This document shows, in pieces, positions 23,036 through 35,048 of a stretch of 64,000 bases of DNA. The notes beneath the pieces are model-generated. The model had not been told where the DNA came from. It searched no databases and was given only the letters and a program-made list of their open reading frames with translations. The position numbers and the translations under genes are program-made. Within the stretch, counting starts at the first letter, position 1; the number at the start of each line of letters is the position of its first letter. Origin of the DNA: Diabrotica undecimpunctata (Eukaryota; Arthropoda; Insecta; Coleoptera; Chrysomelidae); contig NC_092808.1 in assembly GCF_040954645.1 (NCBI RefSeq), positions 14,933,883 to 14,997,882 on the forward strand. The letters run 5' to 3'.

Positions 23036-24240
23036 CCACTGTTGGTCAAAGTGTTTTTATTGATTTGTTTGGAAAAGTAATGTAATAAGGTTTATATATA
23101 AATCTCATTAGATAACAAGGTCTAATACTGCAACTATATCTTTTGTAGTCTCTTTATATGCCTTTTTGCCATGTTTAGACTCAATCTCTTTATGTTTCTG
23201 TTGTTCAGTTGACACATTTCTTTTTTGGAATCATTTTGATACATTTTTAAGTCATCAAAATGTTTTTCTTTTCACTAGTTACACGACTTCTGTCAAACTT
23301 GCCTTTTATTTACTGTAATATCCAATATATTTCTCCTTGTGTTTAATTTCTGATGCCTTTTTTGCCTAAAATTTAAATATTATAATACTTAAATAACTTC
23401 ACGATTCGTATATTATTTAAAACAGCATAAAAGCTGTCAAACATGATAAACTAATATTGGTTTAATCTCTTTTATATGATCTCTATTTAGTTTTTATCTC
23501 TTTTATATTTTATGAACATATAAAACTAATATCAATTATTGAACCTTATTTCTTACTTATCATAATATTGTTATAAAGTTTTTAACATTTGTATTTATTT
23601 GTATAAGATAGTTTACCAAATATACTCTTAAAATTGTATCTTTTTTATTCCACTTTATTAAAAGATAAAATTATATATTTAATTCGTAACTTTTATAAGA
23701 ATTTTAATTGTTTATGAATATAAGACACCATATTGACCTTCTGGTTCTCATGCACATTCATATTTTATGTCTAATATGTAGATCATTATATTATAAACTA
23801 TTTTTGCGTCGTCATAAACAGAGTCGGTCGTGTGTAAATAAATAAAATAAACATTTATTTTTTTATAAAAAAGGACTTTTTAAAAAACTTTCCCTGTTCC
23901 CGATACAAGGAAAGCATGTGAATTCTCCACATGTCTTTCCAATAAAGGTAAGAACAAATTCTAATAATAATTTCCTTTTATTTCTTCATAACTAACATTA
24001 AATTAGTTTCGTATATAGAGGTAATCTACGATAAACAATTATTGTATAACTCTATAAAATATTTAACCTCTTTATACCTAATATGTAAATATAACTAATA
24101 TATATAACTTCAATTATTATGGTGTATTAATCTTTAAAATAATATTGTTTTTCATCATAAATATTTCTATTCACTTGTCACTAGAATTTACACAGTTTAC
24201 CTTTGATTTTACTTATTCCTTGCTAATCACTGTACAGTTG
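23036..24240. other. Gene 1 3' flank, AT-rich
   Basis: Holds the presumed 3' UTR of gene 1; I cannot place the cleavage site. Near 23850 there are overlapping AATAAA strings. A hairpin-forming sequence lies at 23909-23940. No other gene is seen. Confidence 0.4.
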
Positions 24241-26180
24241 GGATTGAGAAGAATGGGAAGAAGGTGATAAATATTCTAGAGACAGTACCAGGTCGTGTTT
24301 CGTAAGGATGCCCTGGCATGTGTTAGATTCAGGGTGGAAAGCTCCATCCACCGGATCCCCTCAACCGGACTACCCATGCGGTATGTCCTCTGCAGACCAG
24401 AGCATCACATGAATAGGCCGTCTTCTCTTTCTCACTCTCTCTCCCTCTTACCTTAGCTGCAGATTCCTCTCTAGTATTTTCTTCTTTCCGATTATTTAAT
24501 TTACTGTCTCCAACATTACCTTGTATTCCGTCTTTCCTGTCATTTCTATCTGCAATATTATATTTGCCCTTAACCTATCTACTTCCTAAGTTCTCCTCTT
24601 TGCCTTACAAACCACGTACTTCACGTGCTTATTAAAGGCTTGCCTCGTATCTAGGACTACTTAAGGATCGTAGCTTCAGTCTTCTTGACCGCCAGTATGA
24701 GGTTCCTGCTTCTTATTCACATCTTTACTTTGATGAGGGCTCGGTTCGCTCTATGCATGATTGACCAGTTTTCGTTGTGCTCCAACAGCATCAGCAGGTC
24801 ATCCGCTTACGTTATTTCCTGCACACCAGTGCCCAGGCCAGCCTCCAAAATGTAGTTGTAAATAACATTACAAAGCAATGGCCCCAGGACCAGGCCCTAT
24901 GGCACTCCCGCCTTGGTCCTCATAGAGTTAATCCTCGTAATATTAATGCACATATCCGTGAAGTAATTAACGGCCAAGCTCTGCAGATAGGGAGATATCC
25001 CCAAGTCGACCAATAGTCGTAGAAGTTTGCCAGTTAGCACTAATAAAAGCATTTCTAATATGGAAAAAGAAAGTCACCATTCACCTGCTTTTACATATGG
25101 ATATCTCCACACTGGTGTTCGGATATGTCACATTTTTCCATTATCTCCCTCTCTATCTTTGTCTTCACAAGAATATAAAAGACCTCGCTTAAGGTATTTA
25201 ACAGACATATCGGTCTGTACACCCCAGGCTCCTCTAATTTCTTTTTCGGTTTCGGAATAAGTATGAGATTTGCCGTTTTCAGATCTTCTCGGAACTCTTG
25301 CCTTCTTAGCAGGTTATTCATAACTAGCGGACCAACTCGACATTGAGTTTTTTAAATGAAATTTTTATTTTGCGAGAAAAATTAAGAGATCAATACAAAC
25401 AATATAAGCAAGAATATACATAACATTCATCAATAATAATGCAAGTAAAAAGTGTATTAAATATCACGAAATATTTCGTCGAAAACAATGATTTTTGTTA
25501 CAATGTCTCCATTTTCTGAAAACTTTTGCTTGGCAACGGGAGTTATGTAAACTTTTACGCCATCAAATGAGCGAGATCGAAACACTTCCGGTGTCAGATC
25601 GCAACCGGAAGTACATATTTAGATTCGTCTCGACGAGACCTTTCGATCCATATATACATTGTGGGGTCTAAAACTTAAAGTAAATTTTAACTTCCGGTCA
25701 TCTCAAAACCGGAATTGAATTTTTGTACCAAAAGTATATCTTGACAATCTCATACATACTACTAATAATATTCTGAAAAAATATTTTAATTATCTAATAT
25801 GTTTTTTGAGTAAAGTGGTGGACAAGAAAAGGGCTTAGCGTTATAGTATATAAGATACCCTGCGCTTATTGCAATTTCTCCTCTATAATGATTTTTAATA
25901 TCTCAGATGCTACCTTATCAGGTCCAGGCGCTTTTCCTGCCTTGAGCGTTTTGCCAGCTTCCGTCAGTTCTTCCCTCGAAAATTTAGTTACGGGTGTCTC
26001 TACTCGAAGTGGCGTAAAGCTTACTGCCTACCTCTGTGGAAAAAAAACCTTGGCTAGTTCTTACCCTTCGACTCTCCTTAATCTTAAAGAAGCCTCTTGA
26101 CCCCTTAAAATACTTAACAACTACTCGGTAGGCCTTTCCCGAGAAAAAGCGTTTTTATGTATGATTTTATTTTTAATTAG
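24240..26180 (-). mobile_element. R1/jockey-type LINE remnant, split by an insertion
   Basis: Minus reading in order: REELTEAGKTLKAGKAPGPD near 25930-25970 (RT finger), NNLLRRQEFREDLKTANLIL then PKPKKKLEEPGVYRPICLLN (25210-25320), SEHQCG near 25100, a VLGP/LLCN-type segment around 24880-24910, and a YADD region near 24790-24810 now disrupted. The 3' part towards 24240 is barely readable. RT coding is interrupted by a non-homologous block at about 25340-25866. The element is dead. Confidence 0.7.
25340..25866. mobile_element. Unclassified insertion (about 0.5 kb) within the R1-like LINE
   Basis: RT coding on both sides belongs to one LINE, and this block separates them. It contains inverted CCGGAAGT/ACTTCCGGT motifs at about 25586-25610 and 25692-25715 and no ORF. 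A SINE, MITE or solo terminal repeat is possible. I could not define a target-site duplication. Confidence 0.5.
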
Positions 26181-27330
26181 GGTATTAGGATATAAAAACT
26201 AGGGTTTGAGCTTTAAATGACTTGTTCTTAACTAGTATCTTACGTCCAGGTTTATAAGTTATTTCACTTATTTTTATATCATAAACTTTTTTTAGGATAT
26301 TTCGATCGTAATAGAGTCATCTTGCTCCTTTTGTGGCTACCTGTAACCTGTATCTTAGATCAGTGGGTTAGTCCTCGAAGTGGTACAATGGTTCTATCTC
26401 GGTTTGTACATTTCTCGGTAGTATACAGGTTTTCCAAACACTAATTCGAACGATGTGTAACACATGCCGCTGAGTGTACAAAAATGTTACTTGAAAAACA
26501 GAAATATTATACTCATGTACTCCAATGTCGTCCTTACTAAGCTGTATGAGCTTTTCTAATGTAACTTCGCTTCGTGATGGGGCACCTGCGGTAACGTTTT
26601 TAGTTTCACTCAGGAGAATTGAAAAGAGTAAAAGAGTATCGAATTATAAAGTTGTATTTCTCTAACTCCAATCTGAATTTAGTTAGTCTACTTAAAGGGT
26701 TCGTCATACCAAATAGGTACATTAAGACTAAGACAATGTCTGACGCATTAGTTCTTAAAAAACTGTTTTCTCCGAAAAATCTGAAAATTACATTACTAGG
26801 GGGTTTTGTTAATGATGCCTTAAGTTTATTAAAAGCTTTTTGACATTCTGTTATACACGCGAACTACACATTCTTTCTCGACACTCTATTTAGTGGTTCG
26901 GCTATTTCTACAAAGTGATTGATGTGTTTTATGCAGTAATTGCGATTATCTTCTCAGGATCTGGTGCTTTACTTTTACTCGAAATTTTGTGTCCCAAGTA
27001 GAAAAGTTTGTTTTTTCCATAAATTCGCATTTATTTAAATTTAATTTCAAATTAACTTTCCTTGGTCTTTCTAACCTCTTTACTAAGTTTTGTTTATGCT
27101 GTTCCAGGTTATTGCCAAAAGCTATTATTAAATTGTTTAGGTACATAAACGTGTTTTCGTAATTTCAACCTAATATTGCCATCGTCATAGTCCTTGAAAA
27201 ATATCCGGGGCTTGTCTTTAGTTTATTTAGACAGTCCGATATACTTCCGATGGGACTGATTATTTTAAAACATTTTTAAAAACAATTACATTATTTAAGT
27301 ATATGAGCATATTTTCGTTTATTGGTTTTA
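26120..27330 (-). mobile_element. Ty3/gypsy LTR retrotransposon pol remnant
   Basis: The minus strand reads NTFMYLNNLIIAFGNNLEQH then QNLVKRLERPRKVNLKLNLN and KCEFMEK (26990-27150). This is the gypsy RT motif VYLDDIIVFG.NLEEH..NL..VL.RLR..NLKLNP.KCEF, with the catalytic DD changed to NN. Downstream are connecting-domain traces (SFLGL-like, RLCRKNVEF near 26880) and an integrase C-terminal-like part (KVYDIKISEITYKPGRKILV near 26260). No LTRs were located. Confidence 0.65.
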
Positions 27331-28595
27331 CTTCTATTTTTATTGTTGAACAAAATCTTTCCCAAATTTCTGCGGTTCAGGTACACTTCAGATTTAGGAT
27401 CAGTCGACAGGCAAAAGAGAATCAAACAAGAAAGAAAAATCTAGATCCAATAAAACTAAAAAGAGCCGAAACTCAAAGAAAATTTACAGAAAAAATAAAG
27501 AGACTGCTATCTGAATATGAAGAAAATTAAGAGAGATTATTAGAAGACCAGTGAAACCTAATAAGTAGAACCACATTAACTGCAGCAAAATCGATGATAG
27601 GAACTAAATAAAGGAAAGATGACCAATGGTTTGAGAAATAAAACACATAGAATATATTTGACAAGACAAAATATAAAAATAATAATGGTAATTAAAAACA
27701 CAAAAAAAATACATTTGAAAGGCGAATAGCTGATAAAGTGTGTAATCGAAAAAGTATCGCTTGTTGAAGTTGGAAGGAAGGGAAATAACGAAAAGGACAT
27801 ATGAGGTCAAACACGCAACATGGAGACAAGAGAATATGCCAAAAGAATAAGATTATCATCTGCCTAATCCATAAAAAGGGTGCCTAATCCTATAAAATTT
27901 GGATTTAAAATATTTACCAGCATACTTAACCATAGATTACAACCTCCCACAGAGAATATCGTCGGAGAATGTCAGGCAAGGCAAGGAAGATCAACCATCG
28001 ACCATTTATTCATGGTTAAACAGGTCTTAAGCAAAGCCTGGGCAAATAATACAAAAATTAAAACAGGGTGATAGGTCGGTAATGACACTGTTTATTTTAG
28101 CACAGGAATACAGTTAGAAATTTATCAGAAGGTAGAAACAACACACTGACATAAATATCATGAGCAGAACCAAAGCAACAGTCGATCGAAGATAGCCAAA
28201 ATCCTAGAACATAAGTCGATCGGAGAGAACTAGACGACCCTACCTGACAGTTGACAGTTTGAAAAAGTAGATAGCTTTATCTATTTAGGAGTCAAAATCA
28301 CAAAGAATAATATTGACGATGCATTGACACCACCTACAGCGACTTCCATGGGCATGCCATGTATTTAGAATGGCAGAAAACAGGCTTCTAAAAAATTGGA
28401 TAGTTGAATGTAAGCATGCAGAGAAAGAGACCTATTGGAAGATTGAGAAAGCGATGGGGGAGTAATGTAGATGAAGACGTCAGGAATCGTCTTGGCAGTC
28501 GATCGTGGAAGAGAATAGCTATACACTGTGTTGAATGGAGAGGTTTGCTGAGTATTGAATTGGGCTAATAGAATGGATGGATAATATGACACTTC
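27330..28595 (+). mobile_element. RTE-like LINE (family C), copy 1, internally deleted
   Basis: The plus strand reads a linker (KLKRAETQRKFTEKIKRLLS, 27450-27510), then PIKFGFKIFTSILNHRLQPP near 27890-27950, QARQGRSTIDHLFMVKQVLS near 27975-28035 (RT finger 'RKGRSTIDH.F..KQ'), then after a gap QRLPWAGHVFRM-like sequence near 28335-28370 and the C-terminal RKRPIGRLRKRWGSNVDEDV (28415-28475). The palm with YADD is missing. A second copy at 31862-33005 shares the same internal deletion. Confidence 0.75.
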
Positions 28596-28849
28596 CTTCC
28601 ATTGCTACAAGTAGATCCATTTTCGGTTATTTCGGTATTCTTTTTTTCAATTTTATGTCCTGTCCCGAGGTTGTGATTGTTTTCATAATAGTTCTTTTTA
28701 CGAAATCAGGCCTGATAATCAATCTTGCTCTTTTGTCTTGACTTGGATTGACTGGAATAGTTTTTAAGGTACCTACTCAATTCACCTATAAAATAGCCCT
28801 AGAAAAAGTTTAATAAAACATTAGTATACGCATTACAATAAATTCTTTG

Positions 28850-29045
28850 GCCCACATTATGCGTAATGAGACTTTTACAGTTAATCTTAGGTAAAGAAGA
28901 AAAAGAACGAAATACTCTGGAGATAAACGTATATACTAGCTGACTATGTTTAACAAATAGATTGGTCTAACATCAATTGATCTATTCTGGGATGAAATCA
29001 ATAGAATAAAATGAGTTGATGTGATTGCCAACATCATAATAAGAA
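28850..29045 (+). mobile_element. LINE C-terminal fragment
   Basis: Reads NSLAHIMRNETFTVNL, then LTSIDLFWDEINRIK and VDVIANIII. This is the decayed counterpart of GHIMRNESRYALLQ, then TTSVQLFRL and MIANIR at the end of the LINE at 41240-41450. Confidence 0.55.
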
Positions 29046-29229
29046 ACAGATCGTTTGTACAACTAGGGGTTAAACAACAAAAGAAACTTGAAGCTAAGTA
29101 AAAGAGTAAGCTTCATTTAAAAAACAGACGAAATAAAAGTAACAGATAAGCACATGGGTGGAAAAAAAGTAATTTTTTTAATAGGTTAAACGAAATAAGA
29201 ATAAGACTTACTTACAATCAATTTATTCT

Positions 29230-29286
29230 ACCACCAACGACCGGTTTCGCATACTATAATTTGCTATGCATCTTTAGGTCAACGGT
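29230..29286 (-). ncRNA. Hammerhead-ribozyme-like hairpin (degenerate)
   Basis: The minus transcript has a 9-bp stem I (29278-29286 with 29230-29238, including G-U pairs), a core CTAAAGA (29271-29277; the hammerhead core is CUGANGA, so G5 is A), stem II GCATA/TATGC (29265-29269 with 29249-29253, after one extra U), then GAAA (29245-29248), CCGG and UC at the expected cleavage site (29239-29240). Hammerheads of this kind with a minimal stem III are known from Penelope-like retroelements and retrozymes. No Penelope ORF is nearby. The core change and the extra base suggest it is inactive. Confidence 0.4.
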
Positions 29287-29299
29287 ACATGGTTAACTA

Positions 29300-30240
29300 A
29301 ATGATGAAAATGTAATAACCCGTATTAGGATGCTGTCTGCTACAGAATATATAGCAATTATGCCAATATTATACGCGTGTAATTGTGAAATATGACTTTA
29401 AAATTGATTAAATAAAACAAACTAAAAATTTAAGTGAAAAAAGAATCTAGTAAAATTGAAATTAAATAAATAAATAAAACTTACATACCGATACAAGGAT
29501 TATTATTAAATGTTTGAGAAAACATAGTTAAAAAACTATTATGGTAAACTGGTGACAGGTGATTATCTGGTTTACTGCAACTAATAACAAATAAAGAGAA
29601 ATAACATTGTGGGAAAATATATTAACAACTTAACTAGGAATGTAGGTATTGTGTAAATTGTTTGTTGAGAATTAAATGTGATTTGTTATATTATTTCAAA
29701 GTTATTTATATTTATTCAAGAGGTATATTTTGAAAATGGGTATTAATTTATTGAGATTATTTATTTAGAACAAACAGCACTGTGAGTTTTTTGTTGTCTA
29801 ATAAATTTTTGAGAGGTAAAATTGACATTGTTAAAGTAGTTGTAGGTTAAAGTGTGACAGTTTTTCTTCTTTTTTATTAGTACTGTAAATAAGTTTAACC
29901 AACTATATGATGTGAAGTAAACATAAATATCTGATATAGTGATTAAATATTTACATGGATATTGTAATATAATTTTATGAATAATATTGGCATACATTTT
30001 ACAAGAACTAAATCAATTTAGTGTAATAATTAAAAAGGATTGTATCAGAAACTCAAAAGATCAATTTACAAAATTCAAACTTTTAAGTCAGCATTTGGTA
30101 ATAAGATATATAAATAAGTAACTTTTTATTGGTATGGAATTTATTAAGACAAGGAAAAGTTTAAAATATAATAAAACAAATTTATATTTTTATGTCAAAA
30201 ATTATATTGTCTAAAAAATAAATATTTACAAAAGGGTTTA
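29300..30240. other. Intergenic, 3' flank of gene 2
   Basis: AT-rich. The part from about 29867 to 30251 is repeated, inverted, downstream of copy 3 (35731-36115), so the duplication included the 3' flank. No other gene is seen. Confidence 0.5.
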
Positions 30241-30251
30241 TAAAACCACAA

Positions 30252-31546
30252 TTAGTGATAGAATGGAGATGCAGCATATCCTAAAGGAGCAGAATGAGCA
30301 TAGGCAACTGGTGCTGCTATCTTAAGGGCTGGTTGAGCGTAGGCAACTGGAGCTGCTACTTTGAGGGCTGGTTGAGCGTAGGCAATCGGGGCGGCAATTT
30401 TGGCTACAACTGGTGCTACTGCTTTAACGGCAACTGCGGCTGGTTCCTTGTGTACAACTGCATTGAAACCATTGTGCGCATCAGCGGTGTATTCTACGGT
30501 ACGTTTGCTACCGTCGGCTTCAATAAGAGAATAGCTTCCATGTACAACATCACCGTGGCGAGATTCTTGTTGGCTTTTGCTGTCTCCAGTATGGGGATCA
30601 CTTACGGCGTATCCGAAATCGTAGTTAGCTGGTGCTGATGGTTCTGCAAGGATAGCTTTGGCAACTGGAGCGGCATAAGCTACTGGGGCAGCTACTTTAA
30701 GGGCTGGGGCGGCATAATGTACTGGGGCAGCTACTTTAAGAGCTGGAGCGGCATAAGAGAGAGCTGGAGCGGAGTATGCTACTGGGGCTGACACACTGGA
30801 GTAGGAGACAGCAGGTGCTTGTGAGTAGGCTACTTTAGCGACTGGTGCGGCGTAAGATAAAGCTGGTGCAGCATAAGATACAGGTGCAGCGAATTTAGCA
30901 ATAGCTGGTGTTGCGTAGGATATGGGTGCTGATACACTTGAATATGATACAGCTGGAGCGGCTGAGTAGGCTACCTTAGCTACTGCTGGAGCTGAATAGG
31001 CGAGTGGCGCGGAGTAGGCTTCACCAAAAACGCCAGCACGGGCGACTGCTACTAATGCGGCAAAGACAATAAACTGAAATAATAATTTTATTTTAATATT
31101 TTTCTGTAAAAGCTATTAACATAATTAAATAGTTAATTTTTCTGTCCAAGATTTTTATAGAAAAACCTGTATATATTTTTAACGAATATGAAGCAAAACC
31201 TTTTAAAATTTTGAAATAGAGATAAACCAGATACGTCACTAAATGTAAAAAAAACAGAGATTAATAATGTCGTATTAAAATAAGCTGATTTATTTGTTTT
31301 CAATAATTTATTAAAAAATCTAGTTCAACATTAAATCGTTCTAATATTTAACTAAATGAAAAATTAATTAGATCATTATCAAAATATATTTTACAAAATA
31401 TATTTCGTGACTAAATTTCGTGCGAAAAGTGCAAAGGATTTGTAGAGAATTAAATAAAACAAAATTCGAATAGGTATATGTAGCAATACCAGATTAAATT
31501 ATTAACTCGATGATTAATATGATGGATAACTTACTTTGAATGCCAT
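30252..31546 (-). CDS. RR-2 cuticular protein, gene 2 (two exons, 277 aa)
   Basis: Exon 1 is 31546-31535 (MAFK, donor GTAAGT). The intron is 461 bp. Exon 2 is 31073-30252 after a TATTTCAG acceptor. Signal peptide residues 1-17 ([17 protein letters not shown]). A low-complexity region (SYAAP, KVAAPV and [16 protein letters not shown] motifs) runs to about residue 150. The RR-2 domain is about 155-215 ([17 protein letters not shown], then [19 protein letters not shown], then [16 protein letters not shown]). The tail repeats YAQPALK[VI]AAPVA. The product is secreted and should bind chitin in hard (sclerotised) cuticle. The frame is fully open. It is the parent of, or sister to, the truncated copy at 35049-36115. 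Confidence 0.95.
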
Positions 31547-31564
31547 GTTTTCTGATTGTGATTG

Positions 31565-31629
31565 TGACTGTGTGTAATGCATTTGCGAATTCGAATTTTA
31601 TACTAGATACACCGCGGTGGAGGCGTGGT
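31565..31629 (-). promoter_or_regulatory. Core promoter of cuticular gene 2
   Basis: On the minus strand: ACCACGCCT at 31629-31621, TATAAAA at 31602-31596, and CAGTCA at 31570-31565, 32 nt after the TATA start. The start codon is at 31546. The TATA-to-initiator stretch (with AATTCGAATTCGCAAATGCA) is nearly identical to that of gene 4, which points to recent duplication or conversion. Confidence 0.8.
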
Positions 31630-31861
31630 CTACCAGCAGGACCAGTTTTAAGATAATTACAAATTGGTCGCCATATTTTGACTCCTTGAGTAAATGAGCA
31701 TCAATACAATTTTTATTATTAAATTATACGATGAAAAAATACTTTAGTAAATAAAAGTAGTTCTTTAGAGAATAAGATTAACAAAATAAAATTAATATAA
31801 TTCCATTACTCCCTATTAGAAAAACATAAAGCTATTTAGGAGTACCATAAATAAAAAAAAA

Positions 31862-33005
31862 TTCTTCTATTTTTATTGTTAAACAAAAAAGAAGAAAATT
31901 AAGAGAGATTATTAGAAGACCAGTGAAACCTAATAAGTAGAACCACATTAACTACAGCAAAATCGATGATAGGAACTTAATAAAGGAAAGATGACCAATG
32001 GTTTGATAATGAGTATAAGGTGGCAATTAAAGAATGAAATAAAACACATAGAATATATTTGACAAGACAAAATATAAAAATAATAATGGTAATTAAAAAC
32101 ACAAAAAAAATACATTTGAAAGGCGAATAGCTGATAAAGTGTGTAATCAAAAAAGTATCGCTTGTTGAAGTTGAAAGGAAGGGAAATAACGAAAAGGACA
32201 TATGAGGTCAAACACGCAAAATGGAAACAAGAGAATAGGCCAAAAGAATACGATTATCATCTGCCTAATCCATAAAAACGGCGATAAACTCCTCTGTCAA
32301 AACTATAGGGGAATAACCTTGCTGTGCTATAAAATTTGGATTTAAAATATTTATCAGCATACTTAACCATACATTACAACCTTTAGCAGAGAAGATCATC
32401 GGAGAATATCAGGCAAGGTAGGAAGATCAACCACCGACCATTTATTCATGGTTAAACAGGTCTTAAGCAAAGTCTGGGCCAATAATACAAGAATTAAAAC
32501 AGTGGATAGGTCGGTAATGACACTGTTTATTTTAGCACAGGAATATAGTTAGAAATTCATCAGAAGGTAGAAACAACACACTTATCAATAAATCAGTTCA
32601 ACTAGCAGCATGTAAAAATGACATAAGTATCATGAGCAGAACCAAAGCAATGGTCGGTCAAAGATAGAAAAAATCCTAGAACAAAGTCGATCGGAGAGAA
32701 CCAGTCGACCCTACCTGACAGTTGACAGTTTGAAAAAGTAGATAGCTTTATCTATTTAGGAGTCAACATCACAAAGAATAATATTGACGATGCATTGACA
32801 CCACCTACAGCGACTTCCATGGGCAGGCCATGTATTTAGAATGGCATAAAACAGGCTTCCGAAAAATTGTTGAATGTAAGCATGCAGAGAAAGAGACCTA
32901 TTGGAAGATTGAGAAAGCGATGGGGGAGTAATGTAGATGAAGACGTCAGGAATCGTCTTGGCAGTCGATCGAGTATTGAATTGTGCAACACAAGACTGGT
33001 GTAAC
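31862..33005 (+). mobile_element. RTE-like LINE (family C), copy 2
   Basis: A direct repeat of 27330-28595 with a few extra segments (a NYRGITLL trace near 32305; QRLPWAGHVFRMA at 32800-32850) and deletions of about 160 bp at the left and about 57 bp near 32970. It runs into hAT sequence near 33010. It lies downstream in the window from gene 2, upstream in that gene's own orientation. Confidence 0.7.
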
Positions 33006-33013
33006 GGCAATTG

Positions 33014-35042
33014 CAGGTACTTCTTCTATCATTTTTTTTTAAATTATGATCCTATTCAAAACCATTTAATCATTGCAACTAAAGACGCCATATCCGCATA
33101 TCACACGGCAATGCATAATATAAGCTTTAAAACGTGTGATTGTACGTCGAAATTGATTTCAAAATTGTTTGAATCAAAATTTGGGGTTGCAAGAACCAAA
33201 TGTGAAGCAATCATTTTAAATGTGTTGGCTCCTTTGTCTTTGACAGAGTTACACACCGACTTACAGAAGGCTTTTTTCATAAGTGTTACTAACGACATCG
33301 CAAATAAAAAGAACGTCAAATAGGCACCGATTATTGTTAGATACTTTTTACTATTAAAAGGTGTACATGTGAAACTATTGAATTTTGAGTCGTTCAGAGT
33401 GAGACATCGGAAATATTGACTCAAAATATAATTTCCACATTAGTCATGACGTTACAAAAAAAGTAGCTGCATTTTGTGGCGACAATTGTAATAGAAATTT
33501 TGGAGGTGTGCATAGAAGAGGACAAAATAATGTTTACAGAAGACTTAAACAAGAACTCGGTGTAGATATTGTAGAAATGGGATGCGGTGCACATATTGTA
33601 CACAATGCACTTCTAAATGCTGTGGATGGGCTTACCAATCGAAATTGAAGCACTAGTTGTCAAAATATATAAACATTTTCATATCTACACAGTTCGAGTA
33701 ACTCAGTTGAAGGAATTTAATGAATGTGTAGATGTGGAATATAAAAACCTACTCCAACATGGAAGTACCAGATTTCTTTCTCTTTTGCCGGCAATTGAGA
33801 AAATTCTAAATATATTCGACGGACTAAAAGCACATTTCCTTTCCCAAGATAACTGTCCACGTGCAATGCGAGATTTTTTTGAAAGTGAAACGGGTAAGTT
33901 ATATTTTTGGTTTGGGCATGGACAATTAAACAATTTTAACAAGACTCTACTACTCATGGAAAAAAGTGAAGCAAGTGCGACTGACATTATTTTGGAATTA
34001 AGAAGATTGAAATCTAATCTTCAAGAACGCATGGACAGCAATTTTGTACCACAGAAGAGCGAAACAATTATTATTAAAGAATCTTGGTAGTAACTAGGAT
34101 ATTGATAAATTTCAAACAGAAGTAACTGATTTTTACCGACGATGTATTTCATACATTGAATTGTGGGAAGACAGTTTCTGAGGAGCCGACATTTTCGAAT
34201 GGATTGGACTGAATCACGTATTAAAATGGGACGAAATCGAGGGATCTACTGAAATTTTAAACAAAATACACGGTTCGGACGATCGACAAAATATTAATAC
34301 TGACAACCTTTTTTGACGAGCTGTCACTTACGAAAGTTTTTATAGCATCAAAGAATGATGAATGAAATTCCACGACGATAGAAATTTATTATTTAGACAA
34401 ATGGGTTCTACTATTTAAACATTTTCATGAACAACACATCGATACACCCAACCTGGTAAAAATGGTGCAATATATTTTGTGCTTACCAGGCACCTCCGCT
34501 CCTTTAGAGCGTATCTTCTCGATAATTAAACATATTTGGTCGGACGATAGAAGCCGTATGTTGGAGTCTACCGTATAAGCATTACTATACTGTAAATTAA
34601 ACTTTAATATGACATGTAATGATTTTTACGAAAAAATAAAAAAAAATAACATTTTATTAAAAAAAGTACATACAAGCGAGAAGTATGAATGGTACAAAAA
34701 AAGGTATTTTATTAATGAAAATTTTTGGCAACAGCTTAATTGTTTTTTTTATACTTTACCCTATCCATCATTTACTGTCCCGGTTAAGAGTTTCATAATT
34801 ATGGTAAGCCTAAGATAGTTCTTGAACTTATGTCATAGGATTAAAAAAAAACGATCATTTAAACTTTTTGGTTCATAAATTGCGACCCATCAATTTTAAT
34901 CAGAGCTTTAATCATAATATAAGTTATGATCCACAATAATTCTGACCTTTTAAATAGAGTTTTTTTATGTAGTAATGAAGGTCGTTTCTCTAACTGAATC
35001 GTTAATTGTCATAACTGTCATTATTGGTCAGTGAAAAATCCT
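33014..35042 (+). mobile_element. hAT transposon remnant (second hAT family)
   Basis: Frames shift, but I read: NHLIIATKDAISAYHTAMHN (33060-33120), FGVARTKCEAIILNVLAP (33180-33230), TRFLSLLPAIEKILNIFDGL (33765-33825), and the C-terminal dimerisation domain LPGTSAPLERIFSIIKHIWS (34480-34540) followed by LLYCKLNFN and a DFYEKIKKN tail near 34610-34640. This gene order is that of the hAT group with a C-terminal dimer domain. Numerous stops and indels make it dead. The part from 33753 to 35042 is repeated in inverse at 37464-38753. Confidence 0.8.
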
Positions 35043-35048
35043 AAAAAT

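Noticed and set aside
27576..27800. Phe-rich minus-strand ORF repeated at 31977-32201, resembling a membrane protein
   Set aside because: It is the reverse strand of the family C LINE copies. The hydrophobicity comes from AT-rich antisense codons.
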